A stretch of 33,714 bases of DNA from a virus, in IMG/VR virus record IMGVR_UViG_3300032397_000044, positions 1 through 33,714 of that record. One strand, written 5' to 3'. A model generated the notes under the pieces. It saw nothing but the letters and a program-made list of their open reading frames with translations. It ran no database searches and was not told where the DNA came from. This document shows, piece by piece, positions 1-6,380 of the stretch; positions within the stretch are counted from its first letter, which is position 1; each line of letters begins with the position of its first letter. The position numbers were made by a program, and so were the translations under genes.

Positions 1-29
1 GCGCCGCGCGGACATCCGGTAAGGACCCG

Positions 30-314
30 TCACCACCGGTCCCATCTCGCTTCCTTCCACGTCGGCGCCGCAGTCGGTTCCCGACTAGCCCAGTACGTCG
101 CTAGCCACGCCGACGTCACCGCCGTGCACTTGACCATCTTCTTGACGTGCGGGCATTTCGCACTGCTGTAGATGCGCCCGCAGTCGTCCTTTTTGAGCGC
201 CTCTGACCCGGGGCGCTTCGATGGCGAGTGCGGCTGGAAATGCTTACACCAACTTCCGTACGGGCACTTGAACCTCTTGCTGCAGGAGCAGATCAGAACT
301 CTCGGTGTGGCCAT
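30..314 (-). CDS. Small cysteine-rich protein, function unknown
   Basis: 94 residues. The ATG at 314 has a convincing ribosome binding site (AAGGAG about seven bases upstream), so the start is well supported even though the gene overlaps the end of the upstream gene by about 70 bases. The N-terminal half carries several Cys and His residues (CSC, a CPYGSWCKH run, CPHVKK, KC) that could bind a metal, in a basic Lys-rich background. The C-terminal third is rich in Trp and Thr. I do not recognise a family. It is the last gene of the leftward early operon visible here and lies in a stretch of lower GC than its neighbours. It is probably a phage accessory protein. Confidence 0.6.
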   Translation of the reverse strand: MATPRVLICSCSKRFKCPYGSWCKHFQPHSPSKRPGSEALKKDDCGRIYSSAKCPHVKKMVKCTAVTSAWLATYWASREPTAAPTWKEARWDRW

Positions 315-624
315 TACCTGTCTCCTTGTTTGTCGTCTTGACAGAACAGCCTTCCGGGTGTACGAATGTCCTTACTCGCAAGTCCCCGGGCGAAGCGAGC
401 TTAGGTCTGTCGGTCTCGTCTACCAGTTCTCTCTTGACGACTCGGCGCATGTACATCAGGCCGCAGGCGCAGCAGATGGTAGTGACGTCCTTGAACTTGC
501 ACTCAGGACGGTAGCGGCGATCACCGGTCGGGTGGACGTCGTAGCTGTGGCAATCCGGGCAGTGTGGCGCCTCTGCGATCTCGCGCAGAGGCCAGTGGCG
601 ACATCGCTGTCCGAGCTTGGGCAC
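244..624 (-). CDS. Zinc-ribbon-like small protein
   Basis: 126 residues from a GTG at 624 that overlaps the preceding gene's TAG stop as TAGTG; an AGGAG lies about nine bases upstream. Residues about 20-60 hold a CPDC pair and, after a spacer with one more Cys, a CCAC-type pair, as in a treble-clef or zinc-ribbon fold. The remainder is basic and then polar. The last 20 or so residues overlap the downstream gene and may not be conserved. The function is unknown; such ribbons often serve DNA, RNA or protein contacts in phage early regions. Base composition is visibly lower in GC than the rest of the window (33 of 60 bases at 301-360), suggesting more recent acquisition. Confidence 0.6.
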   Translation of the reverse strand: MPKLGQRCRHWPLREIAEAPHCPDCHSYDVHPTGDRRYRPECKFKDVTTICCACGLMYMRRVVKRELVDETDRPKLASPGDLRVRTFVHPEGCSVKTTNKETGNGHTESSDLLLQQEVQVPVRKLV

Positions 625-782
625 TACTGGCACTCCTGGTTGACCGCTGCGTCTCTGAGCTGGACGCGGTAGAGGTAGCGCGGTGCGTTGGCCCAGCGGC
701 AGAGTGCGGCGATGGCGGACGCGAGGACGATGGCGGCGGCGATCAGGGCGAGCAACTCGCGCGGGGTCAGTTGGTGGCGCAT
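624..782 (-). CDS. 52-residue single-pass membrane protein
   Basis: A short gene read directly from the sequence. The ATG at 782 lies inside the end of the upstream zinc-ribbon gene (16-base overlap), and the TAG stop at 624-626 overlaps the next gene's GTG. After a short polar N-terminus, residues about 9-27 form one hydrophobic segment rich in Ala, Leu and Ile (LLALIAAAIVLASAIAALC), followed by a basic, Tyr-rich tail. The tight stop-start coupling on both sides argues that it is translated. No clear Shine-Dalgarno is visible, so expression probably depends on coupling. No family was recognised; small membrane proteins like this are common in phage early operons. Confidence 0.6.
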   Translation of the reverse strand: MRHQLTPRELLALIAAAIVLASAIAALCRWANAPRYLYRVQLRDAAVNQECQ

Positions 783-967
783 GTGGGGTTCGCCTGTGCG
801 TTAATGTTGCGCACGTTGCACGCTTTCCCAATCCAAATTTCCCCGCGCAGTGAGCAGGGAGCGCGGTGGCAGATGGTGAGGACGCGGCTTCCGTCAGGTC
901 TGACGAGCGTGGTGGCGGTGGCTCCGCAGACTGGGCAGGGTGAGACGGGCAGGCAGAGTTTGCTCAC
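767..967 (-). CDS. Small zinc-ribbon protein
   Basis: 66 residues, starting at an ATG that overlaps the upstream stop (ATGA at 964-967). The N-terminus carries CPVCG, then about 20 residues later a second Cys pair with spacing CHRAPC, giving a four-Cys ribbon with a Thr/Arg-rich hairpin between. The organisation resembles many phage-encoded single zinc ribbons of unknown role. The downstream membrane-protein gene begins within its last codons, so the two are translationally linked. It could be a nucleic-acid binding accessory; no catalytic motif is present. Confidence 0.65.
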   Translation of the reverse strand: MSKLCLPVSPCPVCGATATTLVRPDGSRVLTICHRAPCSLRGEIWIGKACNVRNINAQANPTCATN

Positions 968-1521
968 GTCGTGGTCCCCGTGTAGTTGTTGCTGATCTCC
1001 CGCAACTCTTGCAGCGAGACGTTACCGCCGAGGCGCCCGGAGTCCTGCATCCAGTTGTAGAGGCGATCGGCTGCGGCCTCTATCAGGCTCTCCCGCTGCT
1101 GCGTTGCCCGGCCGACTGCCCAGCCACGCTTGTAGCGGGAGGCAGCATACTGGCGCATCCGCTCCAGTTCGTGCTCTACCTGGGCAACCTTGCGCTCAAG
1201 GGCAATCAGCCTTGCCGTCTCGACCATGACCATTACGCCCTCGGTGCGCGCCTTCCGCGCCACCTTCTGTCTGGCCACCCGGGCACGGCAAGACGGGCAG
1301 GTACGGCAGCCGTCTTCGCGGCCCCAGGGACGGCCGCAGCCGTTGCGGTTATGTGGGTTCTGCCGCTTGGCCTGCATGACCCGGCGGAACTCCGCTCGGC
1401 GGACGGCGTCCAGCGGCCGGCGCGACGGTGATGCACGCCCCTCTTTGGCACGCCCCACCGGAACCGGGCCCTCTGGCAGGGCGATGGTTATTGCGCCGGT
1501 CGCTGGCTCGCGCTCACCCAT
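964..1521 (-). CDS. Hypothetical basic protein with coiled coil and Cys cluster
   Basis: 185 residues. The ATG at 1521 follows an AGGAGG and overlaps the end of the methylase gene by eight bases. The N-terminal third is low in structure (Pro, Gly, Arg). Around residues 75-100 a GCGRP...CRTCPSC cluster may bind zinc, in a strongly basic setting. Residues about 105-140 form a predicted helix with regularly spaced Leu/Val and charged residues, likely a coiled coil. The C-terminus is helical and ends in a Thr-rich tail. I do not recognise the family. The location between the adenine methylase and small zinc ribbons suggests an early DNA-associated role, which is inference only. Confidence 0.65.
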   Translation of the reverse strand: MGEREPATGAITIALPEGPVPVGRAKEGRASPSRRPLDAVRRAEFRRVMQAKRQNPHNRNGCGRPWGREDGCRTCPSCRARVARQKVARKARTEGVMVMVETARLIALERKVAQVEHELERMRQYAASRYKRGWAVGRATQQRESLIEAAADRLYNWMQDSGRLGGNVSLQELREISNNYTGTTT

Positions 1522-2560
1522 TGGCGGCCTCCTTTTCCTTGAACTTCCCGCACCTGGCGACGCCCTGCTGCGGCCAGCCGCATTCGGTGCCGGCGAGGGC
1601 GCAGGCGGGACAGAGGGGGGCCGACGAGAATAGGTCGTCCTGTCGCAGGCACGCCGGCGAGAACCAGATACGCTCACGCCCACGGTTGGCCCCGTCCCCG
1701 CGGTTGTTGTACCCGCCGCCCGCCTTCCATGATACGCACTCCCAGCCGGGGAGCGCGTCCCCGTGCGCCTCGTCCGCGTAGCCGCACAAGGCCACGCGCA
1801 TCAGCGGGTGCTTCCCGGCCTCCGCAGCCCACTCGCGCACGGCGCCGGACAACCCGTGTGCCCGCTCGCCGTAGTCGGTGCCGTCCACGTCGTAGGGCGG
1901 GTCGAGAAAGACGCCGGTGAGCCCCAGATGGTGCGTCGGCGACGGCCCCAGCACCCGGGACCAGTCGCCGCAGCAGACGCGGACGCCGCGGAGGCGGTCG
2001 GCCAGCTCCAGGAAGTAGGCAAGCAACCGGGCGCGGCGGTCGGCGCAACCGCCGGAAACTGGCTCGCCCTTGCCGGGGTCGCCCAGGTGCGGCAGTTGGC
2101 GGTTCACGCCCTTGCCGGGGTCGCCCAGGTGCGGCAGTGACTCCTGCTTGCTCGGCCGGCAGAAGTTGTCGCCGATCCAGCTCGACAAGCCCCACGCCCA
2201 GTAGCCGGCCACGCGCGCGTCAAAGTAGTCCGGGTCCACCTTCAACGCCTCGACGCGCTCGGCCTGCCGATGTAGCCAGGCGTGGCGGGCGTGCAGGTCC
2301 GCCTCGTTGACCGGGTTGTCGGCCGCGTCGCACACCGCCCCGGGGTTGTTTTGCAGCGCCCGCCAGAAGTTGACGACGTAGCAGTCGAGGTCGTTCACGG
2401 TCTCGACGCGGGTAGCCGCGAACGGCCAGTGCGGACGCGCCAGGAGCACGGCGAGCGAACCGGCGAACGGCTCGACCAGATTATCAACATCTCCAAACCG
2501 ACTCCAAACCAACTCTGCCGCCCTGCTCTTCCCCCCGAACCACGGGAATGGCGCCTTCAT
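1514..2560 (-). CDS. DNA adenine N6-methyltransferase (D12 class)
   Basis: 348 residues, starting at an ATG overlapping the upstream stop (ATGA). The SAM-binding N-terminus has the D12-class signature PWFGGKSR (residues 6-13) followed by motif I, VEPFAGS (29-35), and an NDLD acidic motif (56-59). The catalytic motif IV is DPPY at 220-223, diagnostic of N6-adenine methylation. Between them is a loop with two copies of the decapeptide LPHLGDPGKG (142-151 and 156-165), encoded by a perfect 32-bp DNA repeat. A Cys-containing tail follows the catalytic domain. No cognate endonuclease gene is adjacent, so this is probably an orphan enzyme that protects phage DNA from host restriction; it sits beside a Lar-like anti-restriction gene. 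Confidence 0.9.
   Translation of the reverse strand: MKAPFPWFGGKSRAAELVWSRFGDVDNLVEPFAGSLAVLLARPHWPFAATRVETVNDLDCYVVNFWRALQNNPGAVCDAADNPVNEADLHARHAWLHRQAERVEALKVDPDYFDARVAGYWAWGLSSWIGDNFCRPSKQESLPHLGDPGKGVNRQLPHLGDPGKGEPVSGGCADRRARLLAYFLELADRLRGVRVCCGDWSRVLGPSPTHHLGLTGVFLDPPYDVDGTDYGERAHGLSGAVREWAAEAGKHPLMRVALCGYADEAHGDALPGWECVSWKAGGGYNNRGDGANRGRERIWFSPACLRQDDLFSSAPLCPACALAGTECGWPQQGVARCGKFKEKEAANG
2065..2138. repeat. Two 32-bp perfect direct repeats inside the methylase gene
   Basis: Positions 2065-2096 and 2107-2138 are identical over 32 bases, with a 42-base (14-codon) period. They encode the repeated LPHLGDPGKG segment of the methyltransferase loop. Because the period is a multiple of three, gain or loss of a copy would keep the reading frame. 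Confidence 0.9.
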
Positions 2561-3372
2561 GTGGTCCCCCCGTCCTGCGCGCCCGGAGCAGCGGGGGCGC
2601 GACGCACCATGATCGCCCACTTGGCCGGCGTGCCGTTATCTTCGACCGGACACTGAAAGACGTTCATGCCTTCCCCTCTCAGCGCCCCGTCGCGCTCCAG
2701 GTCGGAGAAGCAGAACCCGACGCAGGTCCAGCCGAAATGGCCGCAGGCACCGACGATGGCGGCCATTTCGCCGCCGTCGGGGCGGCGCACCCACAAACCG
2801 CCGCAGGTCTGCGGCTCCACCGGCCACGCCTGGCGCTCGACCTTGGCAGGCTCGTAGGTGACGACGGAGCCGGGGTGCAACGCCTCCTCGCGCTCGTCAC
2901 GCTCGGCCGATACCTGCTCGGCAGAGGACGGAGGGTTGGCGGCCCGCAGGCGCCGCAGCTCGTCGGCCGCCTCCTGGACCCAGCGCTGCGACTGTTGCAG
3001 CTCCTCCTCTGCCTCGACGGCGCGGGCGGTCAGCGTCTCGCACTCCTTGCAGGGCTCGGCCGGCACCCGTCGGTTCCAGGCGGCGACGGCCGCCTCCTCG
3101 CTGGGGTACCATTGGGACGCCAGTCCACAGCTCGCGCACTCGCACAGCCAGTGTGTGTGTACCTCGTTCCGGCGGGTATGGGCGCGGCAGTCACAGCAGG
3201 GGCATGGCAGGAGCTTGGTGTCGGCGGTGCTCTCCTCCACCGGCCGGCAGGGGCCGGGGCAGTACTCCCTCGGGGTTTTGCAGTAGTGGCTTTCGTCGTG
3301 CTCTGCTTCGTGCTCGCACACTCCAGGCCCCTTCCCGCACGGCTCCGGGCACGCCTGCATTCGCCTGGTCAT
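2557..3372 (-). CDS. Lar-like restriction alleviation domain protein
   Basis: 271 residues, ATGA-coupled to the gene upstream. Residues about 53-102 match the Lar family pattern: LLPCPCC near the start, a WLCECASCG second Cys knuckle, and the characteristic ending EEAAVAAWNRR. Lar proteins modulate type I restriction in enteric phage Rac. A Cys/His-rich stretch precedes the domain (residues 8-42), and a coiled-coil helix follows (about 108-145). The last 100 residues form a separate domain with GLWVRRPDGGEMAAI and a CGHFGWTC motif that I do not recognise. The Lar assignment of the central segment is good; whether the whole protein acts against restriction is inference, strengthened by the adjacent adenine methylase. 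Confidence 0.75.
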   Translation of the reverse strand: MTRRMQACPEPCGKGPGVCEHEAEHDESHYCKTPREYCPGPCRPVEESTADTKLLPCPCCDCRAHTRRNEVHTHWLCECASCGLASQWYPSEEAAVAAWNRRVPAEPCKECETLTARAVEAEEELQQSQRWVQEAADELRRLRAANPPSSAEQVSAERDEREEALHPGSVVTYEPAKVERQAWPVEPQTCGGLWVRRPDGGEMAAIVGACGHFGWTCVGFCFSDLERDGALRGEGMNVFQCPVEDNGTPAKWAIMVRRAPAAPGAQDGGTT

Positions 3373-3521
3373 TGCTCTTCCTCCTCCAGCTCCCGGTCCT
3401 CGGCCTCCAACTCGCGCAGCGTCGGTCGGTCGTCGTCGGGCCAGGGTCCGTCAGACGCTTGCCGCATCGCCTCGTAGCCGGCGGCACCCTCGATGTCGTT
3501 GGTGTAGTAATCCTCGCGCAT
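3369..3521 (-). CDS. Small acidic protein
   Basis: 50 residues. The ATG at 3521 has GAGGGGG about five bases upstream; an alternative GTG at 3527 overlaps the previous stop as GTGA and would add two residues. The sequence is strongly acidic, ending in a run of Glu and Asp (ELEAEDRELEEEEQ), with an aromatic N-terminus (MREDYYTND). Its stop overlaps the start of the Lar-like gene. No family was recognised. Very small acidic phage proteins are sometimes DNA mimics or inhibitors of host nucleases; that would fit the neighbouring anti-restriction genes but is only a suggestion. Confidence 0.6.
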   Translation of the reverse strand: MREDYYTNDIEGAAGYEAMRQASDGPWPDDDRPTLRELEAEDRELEEEEQ

Positions 3522-3523
3522 GG

Positions 3524-3733
3524 TCACCCCCTCACCACATCGCGGCGGGTCAGCCCGCCGCAGCCCACATGGAACCCGTCGCGCTTCCACTCGGCCAACC
3601 GGTTGGCGCGCTCGGCTGCCAGCCGCCGCCTGTACCGCTCCGACTGCTTCCGAGTAGACTGTGACGTGCCCAGCCTCTCCCACCTGTCCATCTCGCTATG
3701 CGTCATCCCGAACCGCTCGGACGTGCTGCTCAC
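3524..3733 (-). CDS. Small basic protein, function unknown
   Basis: 69 residues from a GTG at 3733, chosen because GAGGAGGT lies six bases upstream. The protein is rich in Arg, Lys and Ser, with a likely amphipathic helix (SERYRRRLAAERANRLAEWKRDG) and no Cys cluster. It follows the replication-type gene after a 12-base gap, and the next gene starts at its stop codon. It may bind nucleic acid because of its charge; no domain is recognised. Confidence 0.55.
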   Translation of the reverse strand: MSSTSERFGMTHSEMDRWERLGTSQSTRKQSERYRRRLAAERANRLAEWKRDGFHVGCGGLTRRDVVRG

Positions 3734-3745
3734 GACTCGACCTCC

Positions 3746-4384
3746 TCAGAAGCTGATCGCGTCGTCCTCGACTGCCGGGGCCGCGGTGGCCGTCTGTGGC
3801 GAGACCTGCGTCCGGCCGTGGAACCAGTCCATGGCGTCGCCGGCGGTGGCGAACGTGGCGCGACGGCAGGCCTCCAGTTGTCCGGGCCGCGGCTGGGGCT
3901 GCATGCTGCGCAGCGCCAGCACCCCGGCATGGCAGGAGCACGGCACCAGCATCGGGTAGGCACGCTCCTGCGCTCCGAGCGTCTCCGGCCGGTCGATGGG
4001 CACCAGCCCGTTCAGCACCCCGACCTCGCCCTGGCGCTTCGTCCGGCAGACGCAGTACACCCAGCCCGACGCCCGGCACGACTCGCAGTAGGGCAGTACG
4101 GCCCGTTGCTGCGCGCCGTCTCGGGTGTCTGGCGGGTTCGCCTCGTAGGCTCGGCGCAGTGCCCGCCGCAACTGCGGGAGGCGCGGCTGGCCGCGGAGCG
4201 TCCCGGCCGCCTCCTCGTCGCCCAGGATGTCCACCGCCGCCAGAAGGTAACGCTCAGACTGCCGCATCGCCCAGGAGCCGATGACACCCTGCGCCTCGGT
4301 GCCGATCTGGAGCTTGCCCCAGTTGGCCTCGTACTGCGCCCAGAAGCGGCCCATCATGGCCGCGGTCTGCTCAGGCGTCCGCAT
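3746..4384 (-). CDS. Possible replication accessory (helicase-loader-like) protein with zinc motif
   Basis: 212 residues; the ATG at 4384 is preferred because AGGAGGG lies six bases upstream (an earlier in-frame ATG at 4402 lacks this). The N-terminal half is helical (EQTAAMMGRFWAQYEANWG, then RQSERYLLAAVDILGDEEAAGTLR, then LPQLRRALRRAYEA), a layout reminiscent of phage replication P-type or loader proteins that bind the replicative helicase. A CESCRASGWVYCVC zinc knuckle follows, then a CSC motif. It directly follows the replisome-organizer gene with a 14-base overlap, the classic position for a helicase loader. The loader idea rests on position and architecture rather than a clear motif, so the call is tentative. 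Confidence 0.5.
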   Translation of the reverse strand: MRTPEQTAAMMGRFWAQYEANWGKLQIGTEAQGVIGSWAMRQSERYLLAAVDILGDEEAAGTLRGQPRLPQLRRALRRAYEANPPDTRDGAQQRAVLPYCESCRASGWVYCVCRTKRQGEVGVLNGLVPIDRPETLGAQERAYPMLVPCSCHAGVLALRSMQPQPRPGQLEACRRATFATAGDAMDWFHGRTQVSPQTATAAPAVEDDAISF

Positions 4385-5240
4385 GTTCGGCCCTCCTGGC
4401 ATCCTCTTCGGCTGCCGTCTTCAGCGACAGCGCGACCAGGTCCTGGATGTGGGTGTCGGCCTTGCCGTTGCCGCCCTTCGCGTAGTTGCCCTCAAGCAAC
4501 TTCGCCTGGTTCGTCTCGGAACCCACGAGCCAGTCGAATGAGAACCAGCGGCCCCTGCGGACGAACTCCGACTCGGCGATGCGGGCCACGAGCGCCTGGC
4601 GGTTGGCCCACAGGCCGAGCTTCAGCGAGACGCGGATGTGCGTGCGCCTAGCGGTGGTCAACTTTGCGGCGGCCGGGACGCCGTATGGCTTGGCCACCTC
4701 CTGGTTCCACCAGTCGATTACCTGCTGGGCATCGACCTCCTCGGCCGGGACGCCAGCCGGCGCAGCCGGCGCTTCTGGCGTGTGTTCTTCTCCATCTCCA
4801 TCTCCATCTCCATCTCCATCTCCATCTCCTGCGCGAGACTCTCGCGAGAGTGTCGCGAGGGAGGCCGCTTCGGCGGGTCTCTCCATAGGGGGAACCGGAT
4901 CGGCGACGGCGGCCACGGGCTCCGGGATCGGCGACTTGCCCGGATGGTCGACGCGCTGGTGTTTCGACCAGCTAACGATTTCCGCGTACTGCTCTCCGCC
5001 GACCTCGTAGAGAGTCACGCGAGACTCTCGCGAGAGTGTCGCGAGTATCTCGCGAGCCCTATCCAAGCCCATGTCCTGGTAGGCAAAGGCGCCGGCACGA
5101 AGCAACGCCGGATGCCAGCGCAGGCGGCCGTAGTCGTCCGCCGCCGACCAGCACCAGACGTAGGCAAGCCTGGTCTCGGCGTCCCAGGATGCGACCCGGG
5201 AGTCGGTCCAGAACTCGGGCTTCACCGAGCGAATCCGCAT
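4371..5240 (-). CDS. Replisome organizer / phage replication initiation protein
   Basis: 289 residues, starting at an ATG that overlaps the RusA stop (TGATG). The N-terminus MRIRSVKPEFW...RLAYVWCWSAADDYGR is typical of phage replication proteins with a winged-helix N-terminal domain. The C-terminus has the matching RRGRWFSFDWLVGS...LLEGNY motif (about 229-253) seen at the end of DnaD-like or O-like replication proteins. The middle is a low-complexity linker with six GD pairs and a repeated ATLSRESR (67-74 and 129-136) encoded by a 28-bp DNA duplication containing palindromes. As in lambda O, such an internal repeat region is a candidate origin. It probably opens the origin and recruits the helicase with help from the gene immediately downstream. 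Confidence 0.8.
   Translation of the reverse strand: MRIRSVKPEFWTDSRVASWDAETRLAYVWCWSAADDYGRLRWHPALLRAGAFAYQDMGLDRAREILATLSRESRVTLYEVGGEQYAEIVSWSKHQRVDHPGKSPIPEPVAAVADPVPPMERPAEAASLATLSRESRAGDGDGDGDGDGDGEEHTPEAPAAPAGVPAEEVDAQQVIDWWNQEVAKPYGVPAAAKLTTARRTHIRVSLKLGLWANRQALVARIAESEFVRRGRWFSFDWLVGSETNQAKLLEGNYAKGGNGKADTHIQDLVALSLKTAAEEDARRAEHADA
4791..4829. repeat. Hexanucleotide microsatellite (TCCATC)6
   Basis: Six exact tandem copies of TCCATC plus a partial seventh. On the coding strand it encodes alternating Gly-Asp in the linker of the replisome organizer. Copy-number change would keep the frame. Confidence 0.95.
4832..5045. repeat. 28-bp direct repeat pair with CTCTCGCGAGAG palindrome
   Basis: Positions 4832-4859 and 5018-5045 are identical over 28 bases and lie 186 bases apart, inside the replisome-organizer gene. 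Each contains the 12-bp perfect palindrome CTCTCGCGAGAG, and a further CTCGCGAG lies just beyond the second copy (5049-5056). Exact DNA identity across the whole unit suggests selection or recent copying at the DNA level, compatible with initiator-binding sites of an origin. Confidence 0.85.
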
Positions 5241-5770
5241 CAGAAGGCCTCCTCCTTGGCGGCCGGCTCCAGCTCGGGCATGTCGATCTCGTCGTCCAGG
5301 GCCGCCACCACCTGGCACCCTGGACGGTCTCCGTAAACCTTGCTCGCGAGAATCCCTATGACCTGAGCGTCGTCGTGCCAGAGCACGCCAGTAAGCGCGT
5401 CGAGGACGGACCTAGCCAACTTGTCCAGGTCCGGCTTCTTCGTCGGCGCCGACGGGCGCCGCTTCGGCAGGGACGCCGGCTTCGGCAGCCAGAAGATCAG
5501 GTCAACGTGGACCGGCCCGCGATACAGCGGCGCCCCGCGCAGGTCGCGGCTGACGGCGAGCTGGGCCTCGGCCTTCAACACCGCCATCCACGGACGCGTC
5601 CTGGTGTTGTCATCGTGAACCCAGGAGTAGAACCCGCGACCGTGGCACTTCGGGCAGTGGCCGGCGGCCGTCTTCCCGGACCCGCCGCAGAGCTGGCAGC
5701 GCATGCCGCCGCCCTGCAGCGAGCCCTTTGGCGCCGGGACCCCGTAGACGCGGAACTCCAGTCGCCTCAT
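5240..5770 (-). CDS. rusA: RusA-family Holliday junction resolvase with inserted zinc finger
   Basis: 176 residues, ATGA-coupled to the gene upstream. The N-terminal FRVYGVPAPKGS strand and the C-terminal block KKPDLDKLARSVLDALTG...WHDDAQV are diagnostic of RusA. The conserved acidic residues are D114, D116, D124 and D133/D134. RusA dimers cut four-way DNA junctions, here probably resolving recombination or packaging intermediates. Unusually, residues 25-44 insert a four-Cys module, CQLCGGSGKTAAGHCPKCHG, of the DnaJ CxxCxGxG type, between the first strand and the rest of the fold. The family is normally about 120-140 residues, so the insertion explains the extra length. The RecT-like protein and DUF2800 nuclease lie upstream in the same operon. 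Confidence 0.88.
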   Translation of the reverse strand: MRRLEFRVYGVPAPKGSLQGGGMRCQLCGGSGKTAAGHCPKCHGRGFYSWVHDDNTRTRPWMAVLKAEAQLAVSRDLRGAPLYRGPVHVDLIFWLPKPASLPKRRPSAPTKKPDLDKLARSVLDALTGVLWHDDAQVIGILASKVYGDRPGCQVVAALDDEIDMPELEPAAKEEAF

Positions 5771-6000
5771 TCCCCGTCCTCCACCTGGTTGCCGTCCAGG
5801 GCGAGGCACGGCTGGTCAATCGCCGCGAAGTGGTCGCGAATCTGGCCCATCATGCCGATCTCGCGGTCAGCGTTGGCCTGGCGCATGTGCCCGTCGGCGA
5901 CGCGCCGGGCGTAGACGCGGAGGCGCATCTGCAACTCGCGCTCGGCGCAGGCCGCCAGCTCGGCGGCCGTGTAGCTGCCCTGCTTGGCCTGCTGGGTCAT
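5767..6000 (-). CDS. Small helical protein, function unknown
   Basis: 77 residues, joined to both neighbours by ATGA overlaps. The sequence is mostly helical and charged (ELAACAERELQMRLRVYARRVADGHMRQANADREIGMMGQI in outline), without Cys knuckles, membrane segments or known motifs. The pattern of a basic helix followed by an acidic C-terminus is seen in small proteins encoded beside phage recombination genes. It lies between the RusA gene and a 127-residue unknown, so a role in recombination or replication is possible by association only. Confidence 0.65.
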   Translation of the reverse strand: MTQQAKQGSYTAAELAACAERELQMRLRVYARRVADGHMRQANADREIGMMGQIRDHFAAIDQPCLALDGNQVEDGE

Positions 6001-6380
6001 GCCTTGTCTCCCTCCAGCGGGAGCTGCGGGTGCCCGTCCTCGACGACGGTCTCGCCCTCGGCCTTCCTGCGGCAGCCCCAGGCCAGGACCGGGGTAGCGG
6101 CCACGCCGCCGCCCCTCGGCGAGACGGTCACGGTGACCGTCAGGCGGAACTTGGGGTCGGCGCTGTCGCTGGCCGCCATGATGTCGCGGTAGTCCTCCAG
6201 CAGTTGCTCGAGGTTCTCGGACACCAGTCCGATGCTCGCGCCCAAGGCCGCCGACGTGGCCTCCAGGAAGGGGTTGGCCACCCCGTCATTGTGCAGCGCC
6301 CGCAGCGCCGCGCGAAACGTCGACATCTTCACCGCCGGCCCGCCGTTCAGAGAGATGGTCGTGTCGTCTGCCATGGTCAC
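5997..6380 (-). CDS. Hypothetical protein of the recombination operon
   Basis: 127 residues, with ATGA overlaps on both sides. The N-terminal half is helical (FRAALRALHNDGVANPFLEATSAALG...LLEDYRDIMAAS). The C-terminal half contains a beta strand of alternating Thr and Val (FRLTVTVTVSP) and ends in an acidic segment. I do not recognise the family. It is consistently placed between the nuclease gene and RusA, so it is likely to act in early DNA metabolism; nothing in the sequence shows a catalytic site. Confidence 0.65.
   Translation of the reverse strand: MTMADDTTISLNGGPAVKMSTFRAALRALHNDGVANPFLEATSAALGASIGLVSENLEQLLEDYRDIMAASDSADPKFRLTVTVTVSPRGGGVAATPVLAWGCRRKAEGETVVEDGHPQLPLEGDKA

Noticed and set aside
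4791-5045. Possible CRISPR array
   Set aside because: Only a microsatellite and a pair of repeats inside a coding gene; no regular spacers and no cas genes.
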